A stretch of 19,772 bases of DNA from Zeimonas sp036675585 (GCA_036675585.1 JAKFES010000132.1:1-19772), one strand, 5' to 3'. Counted from the stretch's first letter, positions 1-7,255 are shown. A program made the numbers and translations. The notes: a model not told the origin generated them from the letters alone.

Positions 1-169
1 CGGCACCGCGAAGAAACGCGGGCACCTTGTCCTCCACGCTCGCCGTGCACAGCACGCGGGTGTCGCCGAACGCGACCAGCACCGAACCCTCGGCGTGCCG
101 GGTGAACCCGCGCTCCAGGCGAACCGCACGCAAGGCCGCGGGCGTGCGCCCGCTCGGACGAATCGACAT
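1..169 (-). CDS. rph: RNase PH, N-terminal part (cut by window edge)
   Basis: RNase PH is a phosphate-dependent 3'-to-5' exoribonuclease that trims tRNA precursors in the cytoplasm. Only the first 56 codons are present. Translated from the ATG at 169 on the minus strand, they give MSIRPSGRTP, then a stretch with FTRHAEGSVLVAFGDTRVLC and TASVED. That is the family's opening (RPSGR, HAEGS, FGDT, VLCTASV). The reading frame is open to base 1, so the truncation is the window boundary and not a broken gene. The start lies 4 bases beyond the stop of the upstream phosphatase gene. This suggests a kinase-phosphatase-rph transcript with translational coupling. Active-site residues are mostly outside the window, so activity cannot be judged. 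Family assignment is firm. Confidence 0.93.
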   Translation of the reverse strand, partial: MSIRPSGRTPAALRAVRLERGFTRHAEGSVLVAFGDTRVLCTASVEDKVPAFLRGA

Positions 170-173
170 GTTC

Positions 174-1085
174 TCAGGCGCTCCCGGTGCGCGAAATCGC
201 GTCGCGGATCTCGCGGATCGTTCGTTCGATCTCGTCCTCGCTCAGCGCATCGGACGGCGAACCGGCTTCGAGCTGGCCGACGGCGATCGTGGTCGTGATC
301 GCGCCTTCGGGCACCTCGTCGGACGACAACGCCTCGGTGGCCGAGGTCGCATCGCCCCAGGTCATCGCCAGCGCAGTCGCATTGTCCGCCATCATGCCCG
401 CTTCCTCGACCGCGGTGCGCACGATGCGCGGAATCGACGCGAGCACCGGTTCGGCCGCGAGCCGTTCGATCAGCACGGCCTCGGGCAGCGCCGACCATAC
501 GCCATCGCTGCACAACAGCAGCGTATCGCCCGGCTGCAGCGCGACGTCGCCGCCGAGGTCGACCGTCGGCTCGAACGGCGAACCGAGGCAATTGAGGACC
601 TTGTTGCGCTCCGGATGGGTGTCGCCTTCGTCGGGGCCGATCTGCCCGAGGTCGATGAGGTTCTGCACTTTCGAATGATCGCGCGTGCGCGCCAGCAGGC
701 TCGCGCCGCGCACCCAGTACAGGCGGGAGTCGCCGGCATGCGCCCACCACGCCCGCCCCTGCTGCACGACGCACGCGACGATCGTCGTGCGCGGCGCCTC
801 GGGCAGGTCGTGCAGCCTCTGGTGGCGCAGGATCTCGTGGTGCGCGTGGCGCAGCGCCCGGTCGAGGAACGCCGGCGGATCGACGAGCATCGGGCGCGCG
901 TCGGCCTGGAAGCAGGCGGCCGCGGCCTGCAGCGAAAGATGCGCCGCCACGTCGCCGTGCAGGTGCCCCCCCATTCCGTCGGCAACGAGCATCAGCAGGC
1001 ACTCGCGCGTGAAGCAGTACCCCATCCGGTCCTGGTTCGACGAGCGCGCCCCGCACAGCGTGTCCTGGTAGATCGAAAACCGCAT
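174..1085 (-). CDS. PP2C-family protein serine/threonine phosphatase
   Basis: This is a metal-dependent (Mn/Mg) phosphatase of the PPM/PP2C type, expected to remove phosphate from Ser/Thr residues. Its likely partner is the kinase encoded just upstream. Seen in the 303-residue product: NQDR near residue 18, DGMGGH (Asp36, Gly37) for metal binding, HAGDSRLY (Asp119), LCSDGVW (Asp194) and DNATALA (Asp234). These are the ordered PP2C motifs with all metal aspartates. About 55 residues of acidic, Ser-rich tail follow the catalytic domain. No signal peptide or membrane segment is visible, so it is cytosolic. A GTG two codons earlier (1091) is possible. I chose the ATG at 1085 because AGGAG (1091-1095, minus) sits 5 bases before it. 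The kinase stop lies 12 bases upstream of this start, indicating one operon. Confidence 0.93.
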   Translation of the reverse strand: MRFSIYQDTLCGARSSNQDRMGYCFTRECLLMLVADGMGGHLHGDVAAHLSLQAAAACFQADARPMLVDPPAFLDRALRHAHHEILRHQRLHDLPEAPRTTIVACVVQQGRAWWAHAGDSRLYWVRGASLLARTRDHSKVQNLIDLGQIGPDEGDTHPERNKVLNCLGSPFEPTVDLGGDVALQPGDTLLLCSDGVWSALPEAVLIERLAAEPVLASIPRIVRTAVEEAGMMADNATALAMTWGDATSATEALSSDEVPEGAITTTIAVGQLEAGSPSDALSEDEIERTIREIRDAISRTGSA

Positions 1086-1090
1086 CGGCA

Positions 1091-1095
1091 CTCCT
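1091..1095 (-). promoter_or_regulatory. Ribosome binding site of the PP2C gene
   Basis: AGGAG on the minus strand, 5 bases before the ATG at 1085. It overlaps the alternative GTG (1089-1091) and so favours the ATG as the true start. Confidence 0.7.
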
Positions 1096-1097
1096 GG

Positions 1098-2102
1098 TCA
1101 CCCGACCGACGGGACGTTCTCGTCGCTGCGCCGGCGGGTCGGCGCGCGTCCGGCGAGCGTATCGAGCCAGCGTCCGACCGTGCTCGGCGCCCGCTGCTCG
1201 TCGTCGACCGGCGCTTCGATGTGCCGCATCGCGCGCTGCAGCGCGAACACGCTCTGCGGGCGCTCGAGTGCGTCGAGCTTCAGGCACCACGCGACGAGGT
1301 CGAGCAGCGCCCTCGAATACGCGCCTTCCATCGCGTCGATCGCCGCCGGCACCTTGTCGTCGAGTTCGCGCTGGTCGGCGGGCTGCGGCGGATGGCCCGC
1401 CATGCAGCCGAACATGCTCGCGCCGAGCCCGTAGACGTCGGTCCAGGGGCCCAGCTGCTGGTTGCGGCGATACAGCTCCGGTGCGGCGAACCCCGGCGTG
1501 TACATCGGGAAGAGCTTGTGCGGCTGCACGTCGAGCGCGCGGCGCGCGGCGCCGAAATCGAGCAGCAGCGGCGTGCCGTCGAGCCGCAGGTAGATGTTCG
1601 CCGGTTTCAGGTCGAGGTGCAGCAGCCGGTTCGCGTGCACTTCGCGCAACCCGTTCATGACCAGGTGGAACACGCGCAGCACGTGACGTTCGGCGAGCGT
1701 GGCGCCGTCCTTGCGGCCCCGGTGCCGCAGAACGAGCTCCTGCAGGCTGCGCCCGCGCTCGTAGGCCATCACCATGTAGACCGTTCCGTGTGCGCGAAAG
1801 AAGTTGATCACACGCACGACGTTCGGGTGGAAAATGCGCGCGAGCGCGCGCCCTTCCTCGAAGAAGCAGCGCAGTCCGTTGCGGAACGTCGGCTCGCTCG
1901 CTTCGGCCACGTGCGGCTCGAGCTCGCCGCTGTTGCGCTGCACGAGCGAGCTGGGCAGGTACTCCTTGATGGCGTACTGCGCGCCGTGTTGGTCGCGCGC
2001 GAGATAGACGATCGAGAATCCGCCGCTCGATATCTTCCTTACAATGCGGTACCCGCCGATTTCGAGCCCATCGGGCAACGGCGCGTTGGTCTGGGTGGCC
2101 AT
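1098..2102 (-). CDS. Soluble Hanks-type serine/threonine protein kinase
   Basis: This is a eukaryotic-like protein kinase, 334 residues, and essentially only a kinase domain. Seen: a glycine loop variant SSGGFS (25-30), the ATP-anchoring lysine in AIKEYLP (Lys46), helix-C Glu (82 or 83), catalytic loop HLDLKPAN (Asp164, Lys166, Asn169), DFG (182-184) and APE (207-209) preceded by YTPGFA. The catalytic loop reads HLD, not HRD, so it is a non-RD kinase and probably does not depend on activation-loop phosphorylation in the usual way (inference). There is no transmembrane helix and no extracellular PASTA or sensor region, so it must sense something cytosolic or work constitutively. The C-terminal 50 residues are basic and low in structure. 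It is paired with the PP2C gene 12 bases downstream. Substrates are unknown. The start is the first ATG, with only a weak ribosome site. Confidence 0.93.
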   Translation of the reverse strand: MATQTNAPLPDGLEIGGYRIVRKISSGGFSIVYLARDQHGAQYAIKEYLPSSLVQRNSGELEPHVAEASEPTFRNGLRCFFEEGRALARIFHPNVVRVINFFRAHGTVYMVMAYERGRSLQELVLRHRGRKDGATLAERHVLRVFHLVMNGLREVHANRLLHLDLKPANIYLRLDGTPLLLDFGAARRALDVQPHKLFPMYTPGFAAPELYRRNQQLGPWTDVYGLGASMFGCMAGHPPQPADQRELDDKVPAAIDAMEGAYSRALLDLVAWCLKLDALERPQSVFALQRAMRHIEAPVDDEQRAPSTVGRWLDTLAGRAPTRRRSDENVPSVG

Positions 2103-2144
2103 TTCTCGATAGACAACTCGTGGGCGGTCTGTCCCGGCTCGCCC

Positions 2145-2150
2145 ATTCTA
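2145..2150 (-). promoter_or_regulatory. Possible -10 element for the kinase-phosphatase-rph unit
   Basis: TAGAAT on the minus strand, a 5/6 match to the sigma-70 -10 element, located about 43 bases before the kinase ATG at 2102. The hexamer 17 bases further upstream (GTCTTC) is a poor -35. It lies in the short divergent gap shared with yicC. Position and sequence fit, but the match is not statistically strong. Confidence 0.35.
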
Positions 2151-2176
2151 AAGATTTCCCGACTCCAGAAGACATC

Positions 2177-3091
2177 TTGAGCAAGCGATCCGCCGAACGG
2201 CGTCCGATCCAGAGCATGACCGGTTACGCGCAAGCGGTGCGCGCGAGCGCGGCCGGCCAGATCGTCGTCGAATTGCGCAGCGTCAACGCGCGTTTTCTCG
2301 ACCTCGTGATCCGTGCGCCCGACGAGCTGCGCGCGGCCGAACCGGCGCTGCGCGAGCTGCTCGGCACCGCCGTCCAGCGCGGCAAGCTCGAATGCCGGGT
2401 GGCGCTGCGGCCGGGCGTCCGCGCCGAGGCCGGCCCCGAAATCGACGAACCGGCGCTCGCGCGCTTCGTCGCGCTCGCCCGGCGCGTGGCCGAAGCGCTG
2501 CCGCGGGCCAGCCCGCCGGGCATCGTCGACGTCCTGCGCTGGCCGGGCGTCGTCGCCGAGGCGGCAAGCGCCGAGGACGCGTGCGGCGAAGTCGTCGCGG
2601 CCGCGCGCGAGGCGCTCGTCGAATTCGACGCGAGCCGCGTGCGCGAAGGCGCGAAGCTCGTCGCCTTCGTCGTGGAACGGGCCGATGCGATCGACGCGAT
2701 CGTCACCCCGCTCGCCGCGCGCAGCCCGCAGCTGCTCGAAGCCTGGCAGCAGAAGCTGGTCGAACGGCTGCGCGAGGCGCTCGAGCAGACCGGCTCGGCG
2801 ATCCCCGTCGACGAAACGATGGCGCGCGTGCGCCAGGAAGTCGCCGCCTACGGGCTGCGCATCGACATCGCCGAGGAGATCGGCCGGCTGCAGGCGCACG
2901 TCACCGAGCTGCGGCGCGTGCTCTCGGGCGCGGGCCCGGTCGGCAAGCGGATCGACTTCCTGCTGCAGGAACTGAACCGCGAAGCCAACACGCTCGGATC
3001 GAAGGCGGCGGCGATCGACCTCACCGGCGCCTCGATCGAGCTCAAGGTACTGATCGAGCAGATCCGCGAGCAGATCCAGAACCTCGAATAG
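2177..3091 (+). CDS. yicC: YicC/YloC-family endoribonuclease
   Basis: YicC proteins are cytoplasmic endoribonucleases implicated in small-RNA turnover in E. coli. They are about 290 residues long. Seen: the family start IQSMTGYA, then ELRSVNARFLDL, the ETMARVRQEVA block, the helical DIAEEIGRLQAHVTELR, and the conserved end GKRIDFLLQELNREANTLGSKA with ELKVLIEQIREQIQNLE. The family hallmark is the C-terminal NREANTLGSK. The start is uncertain. The ATG at 2216 gives MTGYA directly but has no ribosome site. The TTG at 2177 has AGAAGA 4 bases upstream and gives a 304-residue product that includes the usual residues before MTGYA, so I used it. It is followed by gmk after 19 bases, the usual yicC-gmk pairing. 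Confidence 0.93.
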   Translation: MSKRSAERRPIQSMTGYAQAVRASAAGQIVVELRSVNARFLDLVIRAPDELRAAEPALRELLGTAVQRGKLECRVALRPGVRAEAGPEIDEPALARFVALARRVAEALPRASPPGIVDVLRWPGVVAEAASAEDACGEVVAAAREALVEFDASRVREGAKLVAFVVERADAIDAIVTPLAARSPQLLEAWQQKLVERLREALEQTGSAIPVDETMARVRQEVAAYGLRIDIAEEIGRLQAHVTELRRVLSGAGPVGKRIDFLLQELNREANTLGSKAAAIDLTGASIELKVLIEQIREQIQNLE

Positions 3092-3110
3092 CGGACTGCG
3101 GGACCCGACG

Positions 3111-3758
3111 ATGACTTCCGAAAGCGCAGGCAGCCTGTTCGTCGTCTCCGCGCCATCGGGCGCCGGCAAGACGACGCTCGTGCGCGCGCTGCTCGACGAC
3201 CGGCCGTTGATGCAATTGTCCGTTTCGTTCACCACGCGCACGCCCCGCGCCGGCGAGCGGCACGGGCACGACTATCATTTCGTCGACCCCGCCGAGTTCG
3301 AGCGTCGGCGCGATGCGGGCGAATTCCTCGAATGGGCCGAAGTGCACGGGAACCTGTACGCCACGTCGCGCCGCTGGATCGAGGACCGGATCGGCGCCGG
3401 CGTCGACATCGTTCTCGAGATCGACTGGCAGGGCGCGGTGCAGGTTCAGCAGCTCTTTCCGGACGCCGTCGGCATCTTCATCGTGCCGCCGTCGATCGAC
3501 GCGCTGCGCGAGCGGCTCACGCAGCGGGGGCAGGATCGCGCCGAGGTCATCGAGCGCCGGGTGGCCGCCGCGCGCGCCGAATTGAAGCAGGCGCATCGAT
3601 TTCAATATGTTATTATTAATCAAGACTTTGCAACGGCGCTCGCCGATCTTCGCACCCTCGTCGAAGCGGCGCGTCTTCGGTTGTCCCGTCAGCGAGCGCG
3701 GCACCCCGCGACGTTCGCCGCATTGGGCATCCCCGGCAAAGGCGCGTCCTCCGCATAG
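3111..3758 (+). CDS. gmk: Guanylate kinase
   Basis: This essential cytoplasmic enzyme phosphorylates GMP (and dGMP) to GDP with ATP. It supplies GTP, the substrate that RelA/SpoT turn into (p)ppGpp. The product is 215 residues, normal for the family. Seen: P-loop APSGAGKTT (14-22), SVSFTTRTPRAGE with the GMP-binding Arg/Ser, DYHFV, FLEWAEVHGNLYATS with the Glu and Tyr that contact GMP, VDIVLEIDWQGA, the lid arginines in ALRERLTQRG, and FQYVIINQDF near the C-terminus. Codons 164-174 use A or T in the third position in 10 of 11 cases, unlike the rest of the gene (see the regulatory entry inside it). It sits between yicC and rpoZ. The rpoZ ribosome site overlaps its TAG stop. Confidence 0.97.
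   Translation: MTSESAGSLFVVSAPSGAGKTTLVRALLDDRPLMQLSVSFTTRTPRAGERHGHDYHFVDPAEFERRRDAGEFLEWAEVHGNLYATSRRWIEDRIGAGVDIVLEIDWQGAVQVQQLFPDAVGIFIVPPSIDALRERLTQRGQDRAEVIERRVAAARAELKQAHRFQYVIINQDFATALADLRTLVEAARLRLSRQRARHPATFAALGIPGKGASSA
3608..3616 (+). promoter_or_regulatory. Candidate extended -10 promoter inside gmk for rpoZ-spoT
   Basis: TGTTATTAT reads as an extended -10 (TGn plus TATTAT, 5/6 to consensus). It lies in a 32-base island (3599-3630) where 26 bases are A or T, inside a gene that is otherwise strongly GC-rich. No good -35 is present at 17 bases, but extended -10 promoters can work without one. It would start a transcript about 140 bases before rpoZ. Activity is inferred from sequence only. 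Confidence 0.45.
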
Positions 3759-3765
3759 GTGAACC

Positions 3766-3969
3766 ATGGCACGCATTACCGTCGAAGATTGCCTGAAGCA
3801 GATCCCGAACCGGTTCGAGCTGACGCTCGCCGCCACCTACCGCGCGCGGATGCTCGCACAGGGCCACGCACCGAAGATCGAGTCGCACGACAAGCCCACG
3901 GTGACGGCCCTGCGTGAAATCGGCGCGGGCAAGGTCGGGATCGAGATGTTGCGACGCGTCCCGACCTGA
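3766..3969 (+). CDS. rpoZ: RNA polymerase omega subunit
   Basis: Omega (67 residues) helps fold and assemble the beta' subunit of RNA polymerase. Together with beta' it forms ppGpp binding site 1. Seen: MARITVEDCL at the N-terminus, then NRFELTLAATYRARML, KPTVTALREI and GAGKVGIEML, all typical. The MAR start that contributes to the ppGpp site in E. coli is conserved here, so ppGpp site 1 is probably intact (inference). AGGTGA at 3757-3762 precedes the ATG by 3 bases and overlaps the gmk stop, suggesting coupled translation. spoT follows after 44 bases, the classic rpoZ-spoT order. Confidence 0.97.
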   Translation: MARITVEDCLKQIPNRFELTLAATYRARMLAQGHAPKIESHDKPTVTALREIGAGKVGIEMLRRVPT

Positions 3970-4013
3970 CCCGCAGCGGACCGGCGCCCTCCGCAGCCGG
4001 CCCGGAGCGACCC

Positions 4014-6260
4014 ATGCGCAGTACGGAACCCGCTGTCGAACCCGCGCCTCGCGGGCGCAAGCGGGCGTCGTCCGTGCCGCCCGACCCTGTCGCCAAGGGC
4101 ACCGGCGAAACCTTCGCGGCGGTCGCCGACGGACGGCAGGTCGTTTCGCTCGCCGAGCTCTCGCGCCGCGCCGGCGCCTACCTCCCGCCGGAGGAGCTGG
4201 CGCGCATCCGCGAGGCGTACCGCTTCGGCGACCAGGCCCATCTGGGCCAGTTCCGCTCGAGCGGTGCGCCCTACATCTCGCATCCGATCGCGGTCGCGGA
4301 GATCCTCGCCAGCTGGAAGCTCGACGCCGACACGCTGATGGCCGCGCTGCTGCACGACGTGATCGAGGACACGGCGGTCGCCAAGCCGATCCTCATCGAG
4401 CGTTTCGGGCCGCACGTCGCCGAGCTCGTCGACGGGCTGTCGAAGCTCGAGCGCGTCGAGTTCGCCTCGAAGGAACAGCAGCAGGCCGAGAGCTTCCGCA
4501 AGATGCTGCTCGCCATGGCGCGCGACGTGCGCGTCATCCTGGTCAAGCTCGCCGACCGGCTGCACAACATGCAGACGCTCGACGCGGTGCCGCGCGAGAA
4601 GCAGCAGCGCATTGCGCGCGAGACGCTCGAGATCTACGCGCCGATCGCCAGCCGCCTCGGCTTGCACGAGGTGTTCCGCGAGCTCGTCGACCTGTCGTTC
4701 CGCTTCCTGCACCCGTACCGGCATCGCACGCTGCAGAAGGCCGTCCAGGCCGCGCGCGGCAACCGGCGCGAAGTCATCGGCAAGATCCTCGAGACGGTGC
4801 AGAAGACGCTGCCCGAGGCCGGCGTGAACGCCGAGGTGTACGGACGCGAGAAGTCGCTGTATGCGATCTACCGCAAGATGCGCGAGAAGCGCCTTTCGTT
4901 CTCGCAGGTGCTCGACATCTACGGGTTTCGCGTGCTCGTCGACTCGGTGCCGCAGTGCTACCTGGCGCTGGGCTCGCTGCACGGTACGTTCAAGCCCGTG
5001 CCGGGGCGCTTCAAGGACTACATCGCGATCCCGAAGATCAACGGCTACCAGTCGCTGCACACCACGCTGGTCGGCCCGTTCGGCACCCCGGTCGAGTTCC
5101 AGATCCGCACGCACGAGATGCAGCGCGTCGCGCAGGCCGGCGTCGCCTCGCACTGGCTGTACAAGGCCGAGAAGGAAAGCTTCACCGACCTGCAGAAGCG
5201 CACGCACGAGTGGCTGCAGTCGCTGCTCGACATCCAGAGCCAGACCGGCGACTCGCTCGAGTTCATCGAGCACGTCAAGGTCGACCTCTTCCCCGACGCC
5301 GTCTACGTGTTCACCCCGCGCGGGCAGATCCGCGCCATGCCGCGCGGCGCGACGATCATCGATTTCGCCTACAGCGTGCACACCGACATCGGCGACCAGG
5401 CGGTGGCCGCGCGCGTGAACCAGAAACCGGTGCCGCTGCGCACCGAGCTGCAGAACGGCGACGTCGTCGAGGTCATCACCGACGCGAACTCGAAGGCGAA
5501 CCCGAACTGGCTCGGCTTCGTGCGCACCGGCAAGGCGCGATCGGGGATCCGCCAGTGCCTGAAGACGCTCAAGTACAAGGAGTCGGTCGACCTCGGCCGG
5601 CGCCTGCTGGCGCAGGCGCTCGGCGCTCTGCGCATCGATGCGAACGCGCTCGAGCCGGCGGTGCTCGAACGCGGCGCGCGCGACCTGGGCGCGAAGAGCG
5701 TCGAGGAACTGTACGCCGACGTCGGCCTGGGCAAGCGGCTGGCGCCAGTCATCGCCCGCACGATCGCGCTGCAGTTCTCGGGCAAGCCCAGCGGGGCGAC
5801 GCTGATGCTGCCGCGCCCGGCCCCGGTCATCGTCAGCGGCACCGAAGGCGCGGCGGTGACGTATTCGCCGTGCTGCTACCCGCTGCCCGGCGACGAGATC
5901 AGCGGGCACATGCGCGGCGGACACGGCCTGTTCCTGCATCGCGCCGACTGCAAGGTGGCCGCCCGCCAGCGCGCGAAAGACGCCGAGCGCTGGATCGACG
6001 TCGACTGGGCCGAAGACGTGGCGGGGCAGTTCCGCACCGGCATCGAGGTGCAGGTGCGCAACGACCGCGGCGTGCTCGGCAAGGTCGCCGCCGAGATCGC
6101 GGCGAGCGAAGGCAACATCGTGCACGTCGCGATGGACGAGGAAGCGACCGAGACCGCGTCGATGCGCTTCTCGATCCTCGTGCGCGACCGCGTGCACCTC
6201 GCGCGCGTGCTGCGCAACCTGCGCCGGCTCTCCGAGGTTTCGCGCATCGCGCGGATCTGA
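4014..6260 (+). CDS. spoT: Bifunctional (p)ppGpp synthetase/hydrolase, SpoT-type
   Basis: This enzyme makes and degrades the alarmone (p)ppGpp. The 748-residue product has the full long-RSH layout. The HD hydrolase domain has all key residues: His90 in ISHP, His114-Asp115, Glu118-Asp119, and Asp181 in KLADRLHN. The synthetase domain is at about 275-375, with YGREKSLYAIYRKM, the basic RFKD signature at 332-335, INGYQSLHTT and EFQIRT. A TGS domain (about 403-465, VYVFTPRGQI), a helical linker, a Cys-containing region (SPCCYPLPGD) and a C-terminal ACT domain follow. Intact hydrolase residues plus RXKD mark a bifunctional enzyme, in contrast to the relA encoded 3.3 kb away. GGAG 6 bases before the ATG supports the start. 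It is last in the yicC-gmk-rpoZ-spoT unit and converges with greB. Confidence 0.96.
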   Translation: MRSTEPAVEPAPRGRKRASSVPPDPVAKGTGETFAAVADGRQVVSLAELSRRAGAYLPPEELARIREAYRFGDQAHLGQFRSSGAPYISHPIAVAEILASWKLDADTLMAALLHDVIEDTAVAKPILIERFGPHVAELVDGLSKLERVEFASKEQQQAESFRKMLLAMARDVRVILVKLADRLHNMQTLDAVPREKQQRIARETLEIYAPIASRLGLHEVFRELVDLSFRFLHPYRHRTLQKAVQAARGNRREVIGKILETVQKTLPEAGVNAEVYGREKSLYAIYRKMREKRLSFSQVLDIYGFRVLVDSVPQCYLALGSLHGTFKPVPGRFKDYIAIPKINGYQSLHTTLVGPFGTPVEFQIRTHEMQRVAQAGVASHWLYKAEKESFTDLQKRTHEWLQSLLDIQSQTGDSLEFIEHVKVDLFPDAVYVFTPRGQIRAMPRGATIIDFAYSVHTDIGDQAVAARVNQKPVPLRTELQNGDVVEVITDANSKANPNWLGFVRTGKARSGIRQCLKTLKYKESVDLGRRLLAQALGALRIDANALEPAVLERGARDLGAKSVEELYADVGLGKRLAPVIARTIALQFSGKPSGATLMLPRPAPVIVSGTEGAAVTYSPCCYPLPGDEISGHMRGGHGLFLHRADCKVAARQRAKDAERWIDVDWAEDVAGQFRTGIEVQVRNDRGVLGKVAAEIAASEGNIVHVAMDEEATETASMRFSILVRDRVHLARVLRNLRRLSEVSRIARI

Positions 6261-6266
6261 TCGCCT

Positions 6267-6824
6267 TCAGTCGATCGGCGCGTAGCGGATCTCGAGCACT
6301 TCCAGCTCGTCGACGCCGCCGGGTGTGCGCAACGTCACCGCATCGCCTTCGCGCGCCTTCATCAATGCCCGCGCCACCGGCGAGATCCAGCTCACGCGTC
6401 GCTTGGCCGGGTCGACTTCGTCGACGCCGACGATCGTCACCGTCTCCTCGCTCTCGCCGTTGCGCAGGTACGTGACGGTGGCGCCGAAGAACACCTGGTC
6501 GGGGGCGTCGGACGCCGTGCGGTCGACGACTTCGGCCGCATCGAGCCGCCGGGTCAGGAAGCGGATCCGTCGGTCGATCTCGCGCAGCCGCTTCTTGCCG
6601 TACAGGTAATCGCCGTTCTCGGAGCGATCGCCGTTCGACGCGGCCCACGACACGACGCGCACCACCTCGGGGCGCTCGACGTCGAGCAACTGCAGCAGCT
6701 CGGCCTTCATCCGCGCGTGCCCGGCCGGCGTCATGTAGTTGCGCGTGCCGGCCGGCAACGGCGCCGGCTCGAGCGCCTCGTCGTCGTCTTCCGGCGCGTC
6801 TTCGCGGACGAAGGCCTTGTTCAT
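6267..6824 (-). CDS. greB: Transcription elongation factor GreB
   Basis: GreB enters the RNA polymerase secondary channel and stimulates cleavage of backtracked RNA. The product is 185 residues. Seen: an acidic leader (residues 8-20, rich in Asp/Glu), the N-terminal coiled coil with the tip GDRSEN (Asp66 and Glu69, the catalytic acidic pair), GDYLYGKKRLREIDRRIRFL (the GreB-type return helix), then the FKBP-like C-terminal domain with FFGATVTY, ITIVGVDEVD-like sequence and SPVARALMKAREGD. The leader adds about 26 residues compared with E. coli GreB. To my knowledge such a leader is usual in Burkholderiales. The stop is 6 bases from the spoT stop on the other strand, leaving no room for separate terminators. 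The ATG has AGGA 11 bases upstream. Confidence 0.95.
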   Translation of the reverse strand: MNKAFVREDAPEDDDEALEPAPLPAGTRNYMTPAGHARMKAELLQLLDVERPEVVRVVSWAASNGDRSENGDYLYGKKRLREIDRRIRFLTRRLDAAEVVDRTASDAPDQVFFGATVTYLRNGESEETVTIVGVDEVDPAKRRVSWISPVARALMKAREGDAVTLRTPGGVDELEVLEIRYAPID

Positions 6825-6862
6825 CGTGACCGAATTCCTGTACCTCGGTGGCGTTCGGATCG

Positions 6863-6868
6863 AAGATA
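6863..6868 (-). promoter_or_regulatory. Possible -10 element of greB
   Basis: TATCTT on the minus strand (4/6 to consensus), about 39 bases before the greB ATG. CTGAGG lies 17 bases further upstream as a weak -35. It is the best candidate in the short gap between greB and the next ORF, but it is weak. Confidence 0.27.
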
Positions 6869-6919
6869 GCGCATGTGCGGTGCGACCTCAGCGCATCGCC
6901 TCCCGAGCGAGCGCACGCC

Positions 6920-7141
6920 ATGGACGATCGCCGAAAGCTCCGACGCTACCTTGCACTCGTGCACCACGCCGAGGACGCACTCGAGCTTTCGCTGCAGGCG
7001 CCCGAGGTGCCGGCGCCGGCCGAAGCGGTTGCCGCGCTCGAGGACATCGTGCGCCAGGCCGAGCCGGCGATCGAGCGAATGAACGGCGGCACGGTCGCCC
7101 CCGCGGAGATCGAGCGGCTGCTCGCCGGATGGGTGCACTGA
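6920..7141 (+). CDS. Small hypothetical protein (73 aa)
   Basis: I do not recognise this protein. It opens MDDRRKLRRYLALVHHAEDALEL and ends IERLLAGWVH. It is predicted to be mostly helical, with a basic first turn followed by an acidic body, and it has no signal peptide, membrane segment or cysteines. Third codon positions are almost all G or C in this frame, as in the neighbouring genes, which supports coding. The gap between greB and pmbA would otherwise be over 400 bases. The start is chosen at the ATG; there is no convincing ribosome site, and a GTG 72 bases upstream in frame (6848) would run into the greB promoter region. It could be a lone unit, transcribed divergently from greB. It may also be a chance frame. 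Confidence 0.5.
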   Translation: MDDRRKLRRYLALVHHAEDALELSLQAPEVPAPAEAVAALEDIVRQAEPAIERMNGGTVAPAEIERLLAGWVH

Positions 7142-7225
7142 GCGCCCGCTTTCCCCGCTCCCTGGGTGCACGGGCCGAGCGGCCGATGGAACGGGCGGTC
7201 GGGCACTGCTGGTCTGAACATACAA

Positions 7226-7245
7226 GCGCGCGGGCGCCCGCGCGC
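7226..7245 (-). terminator. Probable Rho-independent terminator of pmbA
   Basis: A perfect 20-base GC palindrome (arms GCGCGCGGGC and GCCCGCGCGC) starts 10 bases past the pmbA stop. On the minus strand it is followed by TTGTATGTT, a modest U-tract. Folded with a 4-base loop it gives an 8-bp all-GC stem. On the plus strand it is followed by AAAGCC, so it is oriented for pmbA. It could also end transcription from the small ORF inefficiently. Confidence 0.6.
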
Positions 7246-7255
7246 AAAGCCTTCG

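Noticed and set aside
27..2180. A 717-codon open frame on the plus strand across the kinase and phosphatase genes
   Set aside because: It is antisense to two genes with complete catalytic motifs. Its product is Arg/His/Ala-rich with no recognisable domain, as expected for a complementary frame in GC-rich DNA.
3599..3630. AT-rich island as a sign of foreign DNA or a small insertion
   Set aside because: It encodes the conserved YVIIN segment of guanylate kinase in frame, so it is native sequence with unusual synonymous choices.
3976..3994. GCGGA..TCCGC hairpin between rpoZ and spoT
   Set aside because: Only a 5-bp stem with a 9-base loop and no T-tract. Too weak to call an attenuator or terminator.
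3837..6197. A 786-codon minus-strand frame opposite spoT
   Set aside because: The opposite strand encodes an RSH enzyme with all motifs. The antisense product is repetitive in Arg, Asp, Val and His, the typical complement of high-GC3 codons.
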